Positions 53,291 to 62,551 of a stretch of DNA of 64,000 bases are shown in pieces. The notes beneath the pieces are model-generated. The model searched no databases, was not told the origin of the DNA, and saw only the letters and a list, made by a program, of their open reading frames with translations. The stretch's first letter is position 1. The number at the start of each line of letters is the position of its first letter. Both the position numbers and the translations under genes were made by a program. The DNA lies in the NCBI RefSeq assembly GCF_900156125.1, contig NZ_FTLX01000002.1, positions 372,001 through 436,000 on the forward strand. Direction: 5' to 3'. The stretch comes from Domibacillus enclensis (GTDB taxonomy: Bacteria; Bacillota; Bacilli; Bacillales; Domibacillaceae).

Positions 53291-53530
53291 TTGAACGAGC
53301 AAAAATTAAAATTAATCTTTTCAGAAGCATTAGAAATTGATCCGGAAATAATTAATGACGAACTTGCTTATAATTCTATTGCTGAGTGGGACTCTATAGC
53401 CCATATGGCATTGGTAGCAGAAATCGATGACCAATTTGATATTATGCTGGATACCGATGATGTTCTTGATATGAGTTCATTTTCAAAAGCAAAAGAGATT
53501 TTGACGAAGTATGATATTACGTTCGAGTAA
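53291..53530 (+). CDS. Acyl carrier protein
   Basis: Small acidic ACP (79 residues). Ser35 in AEWDSIAHM is the expected phosphopantetheine attachment site, followed by the helical ALVAEIDDQFDIMLDTDDVLDM segment. TTG at 53291 is chosen because AAAGGTG lies 9 bases upstream; a start at 53270 would overlap the previous gene. It is distinct from housekeeping AcpP (its DSI replaces the usual DSL). It opens the acyl cassette and would carry the acyl group for the SDR, ligase, LuxE- and LuxC-like enzymes. Confidence 0.88.
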   Translation: MNEQKLKLIFSEALEIDPEIINDELAYNSIAEWDSIAHMALVAEIDDQFDIMLDTDDVLDMSSFSKAKEILTKYDITFE

Positions 53531-53541
53531 GGAATGGTTTG

Positions 53542-54285
53542 ATGCTGCTTCAAAATAAAGTTATTTTTGTAACCGGTGCTTCGCGGGGAATCGGGCAAGC
53601 CATCGCTACCTGTTTAGCAGCTGCCGGTGCACAGTTAGTGATTCACGGACGTTCAGAAGAAAGCCTTAAGGAAACGAAGTCAAAAATTATTTCTGAGGGC
53701 GGTTTAGAACCGTTTTCTGTTTTATATGATGTGCGTGACCAGGCAGAGATGAAACGGGCATTTCAAGCAATTAAGAGAGCTTTCGGTCGTTTAGACGGCC
53801 TAGTAAATAATGCGGGTATTATGAAAGAAAGCCTGCTTGGCATGCTCAAAACAGATGATTTGCAGGAAATGCTGGATATTAATGTGACTGCTGTTCTTCA
53901 ACATATGCAAATCGCATCCCGGTTAATGATGAAGCAGAAAAGCGGCTCGATTGTAAATGTAAGTTCCATTATTGGCGTCCGCGGTATTGAAGGGAGCGCT
54001 GCTTATTCTGCGAGTAAAGCGGCAGTAATAGGCGCGACACTTTCCGCTTCCAAAGAGTGGGCAGGAGTAGGCATTCGTGTGAATGCAGTGGCCCCTGGGT
54101 TTATTGAGACCGATTTAACGTCTCATTATAGAGCAGAGAAAAAAGAAGACATTTTAAAATCTGTAAAAATGAACCGATTTGGACGAGCAGATGAAGTAGC
54201 TGATGTTATTTTATTTTTACTGTCTGGTTTGTCTTCTTATGTAACAGGACAAGTAATTGGCGTGGACGGAGGCATGGTTATTTAA
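53542..54285 (+). CDS. FabG-like short-chain dehydrogenase
   Basis: Classical SDR (247 residues) close to 3-oxoacyl-ACP reductases: VTGASRGIGQAIATCLAAAG, NNAGIMKES, NVSSIIGVRG with the catalytic Ser, YSASKAAVIGATLSASKEW and RVNAVAPGFIETD. Next to a dedicated ACP it probably reduces a 3-keto group on an ACP-bound acyl chain. A terminator hairpin overlaps its stop codon. Confidence 0.9.
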   Translation: MLLQNKVIFVTGASRGIGQAIATCLAAAGAQLVIHGRSEESLKETKSKIISEGGLEPFSVLYDVRDQAEMKRAFQAIKRAFGRLDGLVNNAGIMKESLLGMLKTDDLQEMLDINVTAVLQHMQIASRLMMKQKSGSIVNVSSIIGVRGIEGSAAYSASKAAVIGATLSASKEWAGVGIRVNAVAPGFIETDLTSHYRAEKKEDILKSVKMNRFGRADEVADVILFLLSGLSSYVTGQVIGVDGGMVI

Positions 54286-54298
54286 CCATGTTTTTTTT
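54273..54298 (+). terminator. Terminator overlapping the SDR stop codon inside the island
   Basis: CATGGTT pairs with AACCATG (loop ATTT, containing part of the stop codon) and is followed by eight T. It lies between the FabG-like gene and the ligase and could lower transcription of the following luxE/luxC/pse genes. Confidence 0.7.
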
Positions 54299-54327
54299 AT
54301 GACCGAATAAGGAAGGGGAGAGATAAA

Positions 54328-55692
54328 ATGAATTTTTGGAACGTTAGGTCTTCGGCTGCTCCTGCTGTTGTTACAGAGGAACACACGTATACATATCTGG
54401 AATTGAGCGAAGCGATCCAAGAAAGGAAAAAGAATTATCACTCGGATGAAAAGCAGTTCGTCCTAATCTTATGCGAGAGCCGGTATGATGTCATGGTTGC
54501 CTATCTTGCCGCTCTACAAGCGGGTCATGCGGTTATGTTGTTGAATCATGATTTAAATGAAGATTTGTTGAAGGAAATTATCCATAACTATAAGCCCTGC
54601 TGGATGTATGGAGAAGGACCTTTTCCAGGGTATGATCAACAGGACGGCCTATTGTGGAAAAGAGAAAGCCAAATACAGGCAGCTGTTCATCCGAATTTGG
54701 CTTTGCTGCTAAGTACATCCGGTACAACAGGTAGCCGGAAATTTGTCCGGCTTTCTTATCAAAATATCCAATCAAATGCTGAGTCCATTGCCGAGTACCT
54801 GCAAATTGACAGCAGTGAGCGCGGGGTGGCAAACCTGCCATTGTCTTACTCCTATGGCTTATCTATTGTGAATAGCCATCTACAAGCAGGAGCCACTGTT
54901 TTATTAACAAATGAAAGCATTATATCGAAATCATTTTGGGCATTTTTCCAGGAACAGAGAGCGACTTCATTCGCAGGCGTTCCTTTCACTTATCAAATGC
55001 TTCAACGAATCGGATTTTTTAAAATGGAACTGCCGTATTTACGCCAGTTTACCCAAGCGGGCGGGCGGCTTGATGAGCGCTTGGTGAAACAATTTGGAGA
55101 TTACGCGATAAAGCATAAAAAACGTTTTTATGTGATGTATGGGCAGACAGAGGCTTCTCCGCGCATGGCTTATATTCCAGCCGAAAAAGTCATCGAAAAA
55201 GCAGGAACGATTGGCATCCCCATTCCAGGCGGTGAACTGGCGATTGATCGGGAAACAAATGAACTTCTTTACAAAGGACCGAACGTGATGATGGGGTATG
55301 CAGAATGTATAGAAGATCTGGCAAAAGGTGATGAGCTAAATGGAGTTCTTTACACCGGTGATACGGCTGAAAAGGATGCTGGCGGTTTTTATACGATTAC
55401 GGGCCGGACAAAGCGGTTTGTTAAATTGTTTGGACTTCGAATCAATTTAGATGAAGTGGAAAAACGACTTGAGCAGGAAATCCATTTGCCTGTTGCCTGC
55501 AGCGGGACAGATGATAAAATGATTATTGTAATAGAAACAGAGCTGGAAAAAGTAAATAACATGGTTAAACACTATATAGAAGACACATATAAGCTGCATA
55601 AATCTGCTTATCGTATCCATACGGTTGATTCTATTCCACGAATGTCTAATGGAAAAACCGATTACATGGCTATAAAGGACGGATTCCAATGA
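54328..55692 (+). CDS. AMP-forming acyl-CoA/acyl-ACP ligase
   Basis: ANL-superfamily adenylating enzyme (454 residues). P-loop STSGTTGSRK at 129-138, GQTEAS for adenylate binding, YTGD and FVKLFGLRINLDEVE of the hinge, and the C-terminal GKTDY Lys. It is somewhat shorter than typical acyl-CoA synthetases. With an ACP gene upstream it likely activates a carboxylic acid for loading onto that ACP. The start follows AAGGGGAGAG. It overlaps the LuxE-like gene by ATGA. Confidence 0.87.
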   Translation: MNFWNVRSSAAPAVVTEEHTYTYLELSEAIQERKKNYHSDEKQFVLILCESRYDVMVAYLAALQAGHAVMLLNHDLNEDLLKEIIHNYKPCWMYGEGPFPGYDQQDGLLWKRESQIQAAVHPNLALLLSTSGTTGSRKFVRLSYQNIQSNAESIAEYLQIDSSERGVANLPLSYSYGLSIVNSHLQAGATVLLTNESIISKSFWAFFQEQRATSFAGVPFTYQMLQRIGFFKMELPYLRQFTQAGGRLDERLVKQFGDYAIKHKKRFYVMYGQTEASPRMAYIPAEKVIEKAGTIGIPIPGGELAIDRETNELLYKGPNVMMGYAECIEDLAKGDELNGVLYTGDTAEKDAGGFYTITGRTKRFVKLFGLRINLDEVEKRLEQEIHLPVACSGTDDKMIIVIETELEKVNNMVKHYIEDTYKLHKSAYRIHTVDSIPRMSNGKTDYMAIKDGFQ

Positions 55693-56753
55693 TTCAGCCC
55701 TATCATTTAACGAAACAAGAAAAACAAGAAAAGCTGCTTAAAAGCTTAACGGAACTAACCGACTACCATATGGAAAATAGTGCACCATACCGGGCAATGA
55801 TCGACAAAAGTGGTGGTTTTAATCAGCCTTCTTTACTTGAAGATATTCCTTACTTGCCGGTTCAATTATTTAAGCTGATGGAGCTGAAATCTGTTGAATC
55901 GGAAAAAGTGGTAAAAGTTCTGACATCAAGCGGAACTACAGGACAGCAAGTCTCTAAAATTTATTTGGATAAAGAAACAGCTGCTGCCCAGACAAAAGTG
56001 CTAGTGGATGTGATGAAGCCGATATTAGGCGCAAAACGGATGCCGATGATCATTTTAGATACAAAATCCGTTTTAAAAGACAGGCGTTCATTCAGTGCGA
56101 GGGGAGCGGGAATATTAGGTTTTTCTACTTTTGGCCGAAAGCATTTTTATGCCTTGAATGATGATATGACAATAGATTGGCAGGGGATTGAGCAATTTTT
56201 AGCCCAACATACTGGCAGCAAAATTTTGCTTTTTGGTTTTACATTCATGGTTTGGAAGTATGTTTATCAAGAAGCGGTAAAAAGTGGACAAACATTTGAT
56301 TTTGGTGACAGTGTTCTTATTCATGGCGGCGGGTGGAAGAAACTTCAGGACGAAGCCGTAAGCGCCGATACATTTAAAGAAGAACTTCATCGACAGCTGG
56401 GCATTAGACGTGTACACAATTATTATGGAATGGTAGAGCAGGTTGGATCTATTTTTGTGGAATGTTCTTATGGACATTTGCACACGCCAAGTTATGCGGA
56501 CATTATGATCCGTGACCCGATTACCTTTCAGCCGCTTCCACAAGGACAGCAAGGATTGATTCAAGTCATGAGTGAACTGCCGAAAAGTTATCCAGGCCAC
56601 AGTTTATTAACAGAAGATTTAGGCACGATCTTAGGGGAAGATGATTGTTTATGCGGGTGGAAAGGAAAGTATTTTAGCGTATCCGGCCGTATTCCTAAAG
56701 CAGAGTTGCGCGGATGCAGTGATACATTCGCATTTGACCGGAAAGGAAGATAG
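55689..56753 (+). CDS. LuxE-like acyl-protein synthetase
   Basis: LuxE family (354 residues), which in luminous bacteria forms an acyl-adenylate and an acyl-enzyme for the LuxC reductase. Features: AMP-site loop VLTSSGTTGQQVSKIYLD, FGRKHFYALNDDM, LFGFTFMVWKYV and a C-terminal YYGMVEQVGSIFVEC motif. No luciferase genes (luxA/luxB) or luxD are present. LuxE-like genes also occur in some flagellin pseudaminic-acid loci, for example in Shewanella. Confidence 0.88.
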   Translation: MIQPYHLTKQEKQEKLLKSLTELTDYHMENSAPYRAMIDKSGGFNQPSLLEDIPYLPVQLFKLMELKSVESEKVVKVLTSSGTTGQQVSKIYLDKETAAAQTKVLVDVMKPILGAKRMPMIILDTKSVLKDRRSFSARGAGILGFSTFGRKHFYALNDDMTIDWQGIEQFLAQHTGSKILLFGFTFMVWKYVYQEAVKSGQTFDFGDSVLIHGGGWKKLQDEAVSADTFKEELHRQLGIRRVHNYYGMVEQVGSIFVECSYGHLHTPSYADIMIRDPITFQPLPQGQQGLIQVMSELPKSYPGHSLLTEDLGTILGEDDCLCGWKGKYFSVSGRIPKAELRGCSDTFAFDRKGR

Positions 56754-56757
56754 AGTT

Positions 56758-57963
56758 ATGAAGCTGTTTTGGCCTAAAACGATTGGGTGGAAAGAAGAAC
56801 TTGAAAAGCTCAGGCAGCGGCCTGTATTGCCGCCGTTTCATCCAGACGTATTATCATTTACACAGGCATTGTCGAAGCGCCTGATCAAATTCCGTCAGGA
56901 GCCGGAACTTGTATCACTTGGCTATTGGCTTCGTAAAGCCCATATACATGAAATGAAAGAAGCGTGGCAAGCTGACACACTTGACCGGGTAGTAAAAGCA
57001 CGCGGAACGGCTTTTCATATTGCCCCGTCGAATGTAGACACGATTTTTGTTTACTCGTGGATGCTCTCTCTTTTAGCCGGAAACCGCAATATTATTCGTA
57101 TATCTGCTAAAGAACAGCCGCAGACAAATAGATTGCTTTCACCCGTGCTTGAATTATTGCAGGATCCAGCTTTTTCTGCTGTAGCTGAAAGAACGGTGCT
57201 GTGCACATACGACCATAATGACGCTGTTACAGCTTATTTATCAGCATATTGCCATACACGCGTCGTATGGGGAGGAGACGAGACCGTCAAGAAAGTTCGA
57301 AGCATTTCATTGGCGCCGATGGCAAATGAATTGGTGTTTCCAGATCGTTTTTCACTGGCTGTTTTGAATGCAAAAGCGGTTTTGGGTACCCAAGGTGAGG
57401 AAAAAAGCCGGTTTTCTCAGCAATTTTATAACGATTCATTTTGGTTTGACCAAATGGCTTGTTCGTCACCACGTGTGGTGATTTGGATTGGGGAAAAAGA
57501 AGAAATAGAAGCAGCGCAAAATGAGTTTTGGACGGATTTGCAAAAAGTGATCCAGCAGAAAGAATATGAATTGATGGCCGCAACCCAGGTTCAAAAATTC
57601 GCAACCAGCTTGTGGCTTGCGTCAGAACCGGAAGCCACACACGTTATCAGAACAAATGAATATTCACGCGTCGGGGTAGATCAAGTTACTGCTGATGTCC
57701 GTGAACGTCATTGCGGAGCCGGGTTGTTTTATGAATATTCGGCTTCTGAACTGCAGGAAGCAGCTAGCATTCTGACAGATAAAGACCAAACGCTTGCTTA
57801 TTTCGGTTTTTCAAAGCAGGAGCTGATTGCATTTGCTGACTGTATTTCCACACGTGGGATTGACCGGATTGTACCTGTTGGGCAAGCACTTGAATTTAGT
57901 GGAACATGGGATGGGCAAAATTTCCTGCGTTCTTTTATGAGAGAGATTGTGGTGATTGGATGA
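56758..57963 (+). CDS. LuxC-like acyl reductase
   Basis: LuxC family (401 residues): NADPH-dependent reduction of an activated acyl group to the aldehyde in the Lux system. It has APSNVDTIFVYSWMLSLLAGN and RISAKEQP of the nucleotide site, VVWGGDETVKK and the probable catalytic Cys235 in FWFDQMACSSPRV. The frame opens at 56641; GAAAGGAAG selects the ATG at 56758, 4 bases after the LuxE-like stop. It overlaps pseH by ATGA, tying the acyl cassette to pseudaminic acid synthesis. Confidence 0.9.
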   Translation: MKLFWPKTIGWKEELEKLRQRPVLPPFHPDVLSFTQALSKRLIKFRQEPELVSLGYWLRKAHIHEMKEAWQADTLDRVVKARGTAFHIAPSNVDTIFVYSWMLSLLAGNRNIIRISAKEQPQTNRLLSPVLELLQDPAFSAVAERTVLCTYDHNDAVTAYLSAYCHTRVVWGGDETVKKVRSISLAPMANELVFPDRFSLAVLNAKAVLGTQGEEKSRFSQQFYNDSFWFDQMACSSPRVVIWIGEKEEIEAAQNEFWTDLQKVIQQKEYELMAATQVQKFATSLWLASEPEATHVIRTNEYSRVGVDQVTADVRERHCGAGLFYEYSASELQEAASILTDKDQTLAYFGFSKQELIAFADCISTRGIDRIVPVGQALEFSGTWDGQNFLRSFMREIVVIG

Positions 57964-58496
57964 AATGGCTAAACATTGAAGAAGAACATTTGCAGCAAAT
58001 TTTGGATTGGCGAACAAGCGATTTTGTAACGAAGTATATGTATACGGATATTGCATACGATTTGGAAGGGCAAAAGAAATGGCTTGAGGCCATTCGTCAG
58101 GATTCCAATGGCCGCTATTGGATCATGTCGTATCGGGAAGAATTGCTCGGATATATTTCAATTACGGACATTGACTGGAAACATAAAAGAGGATATTGGA
58201 ACTTTTATATCGGGAATGTCAAATATGCAATGATTGCTGGCTTTCTCGGTGCTTATATGTATAATTATGCTTTCGGAACACTAGGACTTGAAAAGCTAAT
58301 GGGCGAGGTAATGGCTGAAAATGAATCGGTTAGAAAGTTGCATGCCAAGCAGGGTGCGAGAGAAGTTGGTTTTTTTGAAAAGCATATTTTAAAACATGAT
58401 CGTTGGCATGATATATACGTATTTGAAATGGCGAAAGAACGCTGGGCAGAGCAAGGAGTAAAATTCAAAAAAAATATACCGGACGTGATGGAATGA
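57960..58496 (+). CDS. pseH: GNAT acetyltransferase, PseH/SpsD type
   Basis: GNAT enzyme (178 residues) matching PseH, which N-acylates C4 of the UDP-4-amino intermediate. Features: ILDWRTSDFVTKYMYTD at the start, YWIMSYREELLGYISITDID, NFYIGNVKY, then NYAFGTLGLEKLMGEVMAENE and RKLHAKQGAREVGFF. PseH/SpsD proteins share this pattern. Its start overlaps the LuxC-like stop and its end overlaps pseF, so it links both modules and is a candidate for using an unusual acyl donor. Confidence 0.88.
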   Translation: MKWLNIEEEHLQQILDWRTSDFVTKYMYTDIAYDLEGQKKWLEAIRQDSNGRYWIMSYREELLGYISITDIDWKHKRGYWNFYIGNVKYAMIAGFLGAYMYNYAFGTLGLEKLMGEVMAENESVRKLHAKQGAREVGFFEKHILKHDRWHDIYVFEMAKERWAEQGVKFKKNIPDVME

Positions 58497-59215
58497 AGAC
58501 AATTGCTATTATTCAGGCGCGCATGGGTTCCTCTCGCCTGCCAGGTAAAATTTTGAAACCGCTGGGTGGCTCGGATGTTTTAACCTACGTGACGGATCGA
58601 TGTAAAAAAATTAAGGGTGTCAGTGAGGTAATCGTGGCAACATCTGTTTTGCCGCAGGATGATGCGGTGGAAAATTGGTGTAAAGAACGGGATGTCGCTT
58701 ATTTTAGAGGATCTGAAGACGATGTACTGGACCGTTATGTGCAATGTGCAAAAGCATATGAGCCGGATTATATAATGCGAGTGACGTCAGACTGCCCGTT
58801 TGTTGATTATGAAATGGCCGATGAAGTTATAGCGTTAATGGGTAAGGAACGCGTAGATATTATAGATAAAGCAGGAGAACTTCCGCGCGGTCTTGCGGTA
58901 GAGCTGATTTCATACAAGGTGCTTTTGTCCATCCATCAAAAAGGAAAAGAATCGCGCCACCGGGAGCATGTCACATATTACGCTTATGAACATCGAGATG
59001 AATTTAGCCGTGCTACTTATGAAGTGCCAGAAAACCGCAGGCACGGTTCATTAAGAATTACGTTAGATACAGAAGAAGATTATGCTCTTTGCCAGGCAGT
59101 AGCGGAGCATCTTAAAGACCCGCTTGTATCTAGTTCAGAGGTTATAAAATACTTACTTGAACACCCAGAAGTGGCAAAGTTAAATGCGCATATTGAACAA
59201 AAGTCGGTGGTCTAA
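58493..59215 (+). CDS. pseF: CMP-pseudaminic acid cytidylyltransferase, PseF/SpsF type
   Basis: Nucleotidyltransferase (240 residues) of the SpsF family: TIAIIQARMGSSRLPGKIL, EVIVATSVLPQDDAVENWC, YFRGSEDDVLDRYVQCA, VTSDCPFVDYEMAD and RLTLDTEED-like SLRITLDTEED. It activates pseudaminic acid with CTP. It is followed by pseG with no gap. The same gene order of GNAT and SpsF types occurs in the B. subtilis sps locus, though spore coat assignment is not supported here. Confidence 0.92.
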   Translation: MKTIAIIQARMGSSRLPGKILKPLGGSDVLTYVTDRCKKIKGVSEVIVATSVLPQDDAVENWCKERDVAYFRGSEDDVLDRYVQCAKAYEPDYIMRVTSDCPFVDYEMADEVIALMGKERVDIIDKAGELPRGLAVELISYKVLLSIHQKGKESRHREHVTYYAYEHRDEFSRATYEVPENRRHGSLRITLDTEEDYALCQAVAEHLKDPLVSSSEVIKYLLEHPEVAKLNAHIEQKSVV

Positions 59216-60199
59216 ATGGAAATACTAATTCGCACAGACGCGTCTGTTACGATAGGAAGCGGACATGTGATGCGGTGCCTAACAATCGCAAGAGCATTGC
59301 GAAAAAAAGGACATCGCGTCACTTTTTTTATGAAAGAGCTGCCAGGCAATTTAATAGAGTTAGTTCAAGAAAACGGTTTTTCCCTTACAAATACGTGGCA
59401 ATCGGCCGATATATGTATTGTAGATCATTATCAAATGGACCAAAGGCAAGAAACATCGATTCGTTCTTTTGTAAAAAAAATAGTGGTCATTGATGACTTG
59501 GCTAATCGTCCTCATGACTGCGATGTGCTGATTGATCAAAATATTGTGCCGAATTTTAAAAATCGGTATGCTGATCTTGTTCCTGACCATTGTGTAACGC
59601 TGCTTGGACCGAAATATTTAATCGTGCGTGATGAGTTTACAAAGGAGCGAACCACAATTTCACCGCGCACAGGTGAAGTAAACAGGCTGCTTATTTTTAT
59701 GGGGGGCAGTGACCCGAGCGGCGAAACGTTGAAAGTTCTTCAGGCACTACAAGGGATTGAACATCGTATTTCGCATATTGATGTAGTAGTTGGCATTGGA
59801 AATCCAGATCGCAGCTATATTAAGCAGTTATGTGAGGAGCAAGGCTTTCATTACCATTACCAGATCGAATATATGGCATCTTTAATGGCGCGAGCTGATT
59901 TTTCAATTGGAGCAGGCGGGAGCGCTACGTGGGAGCGGTGTTATGTTGGCTTGCCGTCTTCAAGCACAATCGTCGCAGAAAACCAAAGTGAAGCTACTCA
60001 AACAGCTGCCTCGCTTGGTGCTGTTTGGAACATTGGCTGGCATGAACAGGTAACAGGATATACGTATGAACAAATTATTTTATCACTGCCAAACAAAATA
60101 GAGGAAATTAAACAACTGAGCATGTCGGGACTAGAACTGACTGAGCAGCCAAATGGCGCTAATACTTGGATTGATTATATAACAGAGGTGGAAAAATGA
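59216..60199 (+). CDS. pseG: UDP-sugar hydrolase PseG
   Basis: GT-B-fold hydrolase (327 residues) that removes UDP from the 2,4-diacetamido L-altrose derivative. Motifs: RTDASVTIGSGHVMRCLTIA, VIDDLANRPHDCDVLIDQN, FMGGSDPSGETLK and GAGGSATWERCYVGLP. These are diagnostic for PseG/SpsG. The PseI start overlaps its stop by 4 bases. Confidence 0.93.
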   Translation: MEILIRTDASVTIGSGHVMRCLTIARALRKKGHRVTFFMKELPGNLIELVQENGFSLTNTWQSADICIVDHYQMDQRQETSIRSFVKKIVVIDDLANRPHDCDVLIDQNIVPNFKNRYADLVPDHCVTLLGPKYLIVRDEFTKERTTISPRTGEVNRLLIFMGGSDPSGETLKVLQALQGIEHRISHIDVVVGIGNPDRSYIKQLCEEQGFHYHYQIEYMASLMARADFSIGAGGSATWERCYVGLPSSSTIVAENQSEATQTAASLGAVWNIGWHEQVTGYTYEQIILSLPNKIEEIKQLSMSGLELTEQPNGANTWIDYITEVEK

Positions 60200-61242
60200 T
60201 CACCATTGGTGGAAAAAACATCGGCCGGACAGAAAAGCCATTTATTATTGCGGAAATGTCTGGGAATCATAACCAGTCGCTGAAAAGAGCGCTGAAGATT
60301 GTAGATTTGGCTGCGGAGGCGGGAGCAGATGCGTTGAAATTGCAGACGTATACGCCAGATACGATGACGCTTGATATTCATACAGGCGAGTTTTTAATTG
60401 AAAGCGACACAAATTTGTGGAAAGGGAATTCTCTTTACAACTTGTATAAAGAAGCCTACACGCCCTGGGAATGGCATAAAGCCATTTTTGAACGTTGCCA
60501 GGAGCATGGGATGATCGCATTCAGCTCGCCATTTGATGAGACAGCAGTTGACTTTTTAGAAATGCTCAATGTACCGGCTTATAAAATTGCGTCGTTTGAA
60601 AATATCGATATTCCGTTAATTAAAAAGGTGGCAGCTACGGGAAAGCCGGTTATTATTTCAACCGGTATGGCGACAATTGCCGAGATTGATGAAGCAGTCC
60701 GGGCTGTACGCTCACAAGGAAACAATCAGATCGTGCTATTAAAGTGTACGAGCACATACCCAGCAGCCCCGGAACGTTCGAACATCACAACGATTCCTCA
60801 TTTACGAGAAGTATTCAATACCGAAGTTGGGCTCTCAGATCATACGATGGGGATAGGGACAGCAGTCGCAGCAGTGGCACTTGGTGCTACTGTTATCGAG
60901 AAGCATTTTACGATTTCTCGGGCTGAAGGCGGTGTGGATGCTACTTTTTCATTAGAGCCGCACGAGTTAAGGTTGCTGGTGGAAGAAACAGACCGGGCAT
61001 GGCGCAGTCTTGGTCGTATTCAATATGGTCCATCTGACACAGAAAAGCCTTCTCTTGAGCACAGACGTTCACTTTATATTGGAGAGGATGTAAAAGCAGG
61101 CGATATTTTGACAAAAGAAAATATTCGGATTATCAGACCTGGTCACGGACTTGAGCCGAAATATTTTGAACTTGTACTTGGAAAAACGGTGAAGAAAGAC
61201 GCGGCAAAAGGAACACCGCTAGATTGGGAGCTGCTGCTGTGA
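60196..61242 (+). CDS. pseI: Pseudaminic acid synthase PseI
   Basis: NeuB-family condensing enzyme (348 residues) joining the altrose derivative and phosphoenolpyruvate. Features: FIIAEMSGNHNQSLKRALKIV, LKLQTYTPDTMTLD, SPFDETAVDFLEML, TSTYPAAPE, VGLSDHTMGIG and RAEGGVDATFSLEPHEL, the last distinguishing PseI from LegI. SAF domain at the C-terminus (EHRRSLYIGEDVKAGDI). Two NeuB paralogues in one island indicate two different nonulosonic acids. Confidence 0.94.
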   Translation: MITIGGKNIGRTEKPFIIAEMSGNHNQSLKRALKIVDLAAEAGADALKLQTYTPDTMTLDIHTGEFLIESDTNLWKGNSLYNLYKEAYTPWEWHKAIFERCQEHGMIAFSSPFDETAVDFLEMLNVPAYKIASFENIDIPLIKKVAATGKPVIISTGMATIAEIDEAVRAVRSQGNNQIVLLKCTSTYPAAPERSNITTIPHLREVFNTEVGLSDHTMGIGTAVAAVALGATVIEKHFTISRAEGGVDATFSLEPHELRLLVEETDRAWRSLGRIQYGPSDTEKPSLEHRRSLYIGEDVKAGDILTKENIRIIRPGHGLEPKYFELVLGKTVKKDAAKGTPLDWELLL

Positions 61243-62387
61243 TGAAAAAAAGAGATGATTTTTTGTCTTATGGCAGACAATCGATCGATGAAGAAGATGT
61301 TGAAGCGGTAGTGGAAACACTCCGCTCTTCTTTTTTAACTCAAGGACCAAAAATAGAGGAATTTGAGCGTTCGGTTGCGGATTATGTAGGAGCTCGATAT
61401 GCGGTAGCTTTTTCAAACGGGACTGCTGCACTTCACGGAGCCTGTCAAGCAGCTGGAATCACGCTGGGGGACGAAGTGATTACAACGCCTATCACCTTTG
61501 TGGCGACCGCCAATGCAGTTTTATATTGTGGAGGAAAACCTGTATTTGCAGATATAGACGAGCATACATATAACATCGATCCAGAAAAAATCCCCGAAAA
61601 AATCACACCGAAAACAAAAGCAATTATGCCGGTCGACTTTACGGGCCAGCCTGTGGATCTTGATGCAATTATGAATATTGCTGCTGAACATGGTTTAGTG
61701 GTCATTGAAGATGGTGCTCATTCGCTTGGAGCAGACTATAAAGGACGAAAAGTTGGGGCTATTGCAGATATGACGATATTCAGCTTTCATCCTGTCAAGC
61801 CGGTGACGACAGGAGAAGGCGGCATTATTACAACGAATTCTGAAGAGTATTATAAAAAGCTGCTGTCGTTTCGTTCCCATGGAATTTTCAAAACCCCACA
61901 TGCTGAAGAACAGGGCATGTGGTATTACGAAATGACAGAGCTTGGCTACAATTATCGGATGACTGATATTCAGGCTGCTCTAGGTGTTTCGCAAATGAAG
62001 AAGCTGGATCAATTTGTAAAGCGCCGTCGTGACATCGCGGCATTGTATTATGAGCTGCTAGCGGATATCCCAGGCGTTATTTTGCCAAAACAGCTAGAAA
62101 ATACGGCATCTGGCTGGCATTTATACATGATACAGTTGGATCGAAATATAGTGAAAAAGCCACGTAAGCAAATTTTCAACGCAATGCGCGAGATGAATAT
62201 TGGAGTTCATGTTCATTATATTCCTGTTTACTGGCATCCTTATTATCAGAAGTTGGGCTACGAAAAAGAAATTTGTCCGAAAGCGGAAAAGTGGTACGAA
62301 CAAGCATTAACGCTGCCTATATTCCCAGGTATGGAGATGGGTGATGTGAAGCAAGTAGTGAATACTTTAAAGCATGCATTATTATAG
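61242..62387 (+). CDS. pseC: UDP-4-keto-sugar aminotransferase PseC
   Basis: PLP-dependent DegT/DnrJ/EryC1 enzyme (381 residues) that aminates the PseB product. Motifs: LSYGRQSIDEEDVEAVVETL, TQGPKIEEFE, SNGTAALHGACQAAG, TPITFVATANAVLYCGG and the PLP Lys in FHPVKPVTTGEGG. LGYNYRMTDIQAALG and VHVHYIPVYWHPYY are typical of PseC/SpsC. The ATG at 61242 shares a base with the pseI stop; GGGAG lies 12 bases upstream. It is the last gene of the island. Confidence 0.93.
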   Translation: MKKRDDFLSYGRQSIDEEDVEAVVETLRSSFLTQGPKIEEFERSVADYVGARYAVAFSNGTAALHGACQAAGITLGDEVITTPITFVATANAVLYCGGKPVFADIDEHTYNIDPEKIPEKITPKTKAIMPVDFTGQPVDLDAIMNIAAEHGLVVIEDGAHSLGADYKGRKVGAIADMTIFSFHPVKPVTTGEGGIITTNSEEYYKKLLSFRSHGIFKTPHAEEQGMWYYEMTELGYNYRMTDIQAALGVSQMKKLDQFVKRRRDIAALYYELLADIPGVILPKQLENTASGWHLYMIQLDRNIVKKPRKQIFNAMREMNIGVHVHYIPVYWHPYYQKLGYEKEICPKAEKWYEQALTLPIFPGMEMGDVKQVVNTLKHALL

Positions 62388-62551
62388 AAGGAAATAGATC
62401 CTACGTCTCAAGAAAACACGAGAATTCAGATGATTGTTAAAGAAGAATGAACTTGAAAAAATTTATGAGACTAGTGATAATGCTCGTATTGGAAAGTGAG
62501 GTTTTAACACAACTTAGACGGCATCAAAATTCTTTCACTAGCCGAATGAAG

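Noticed and set aside
54328-57963. luxE/luxC-like genes as a bioluminescence operon
   Set aside because: No luxA or luxB luciferase subunits, no luxD, and the genes are coupled to pseudaminic acid synthesis.
57960-62387. pse genes as the spore coat polysaccharide (sps) operon
   Set aside because: Families are the same, but linkage to pseB, Maf and flagellins points to flagellin modification; no spore-type promoter was recognised.
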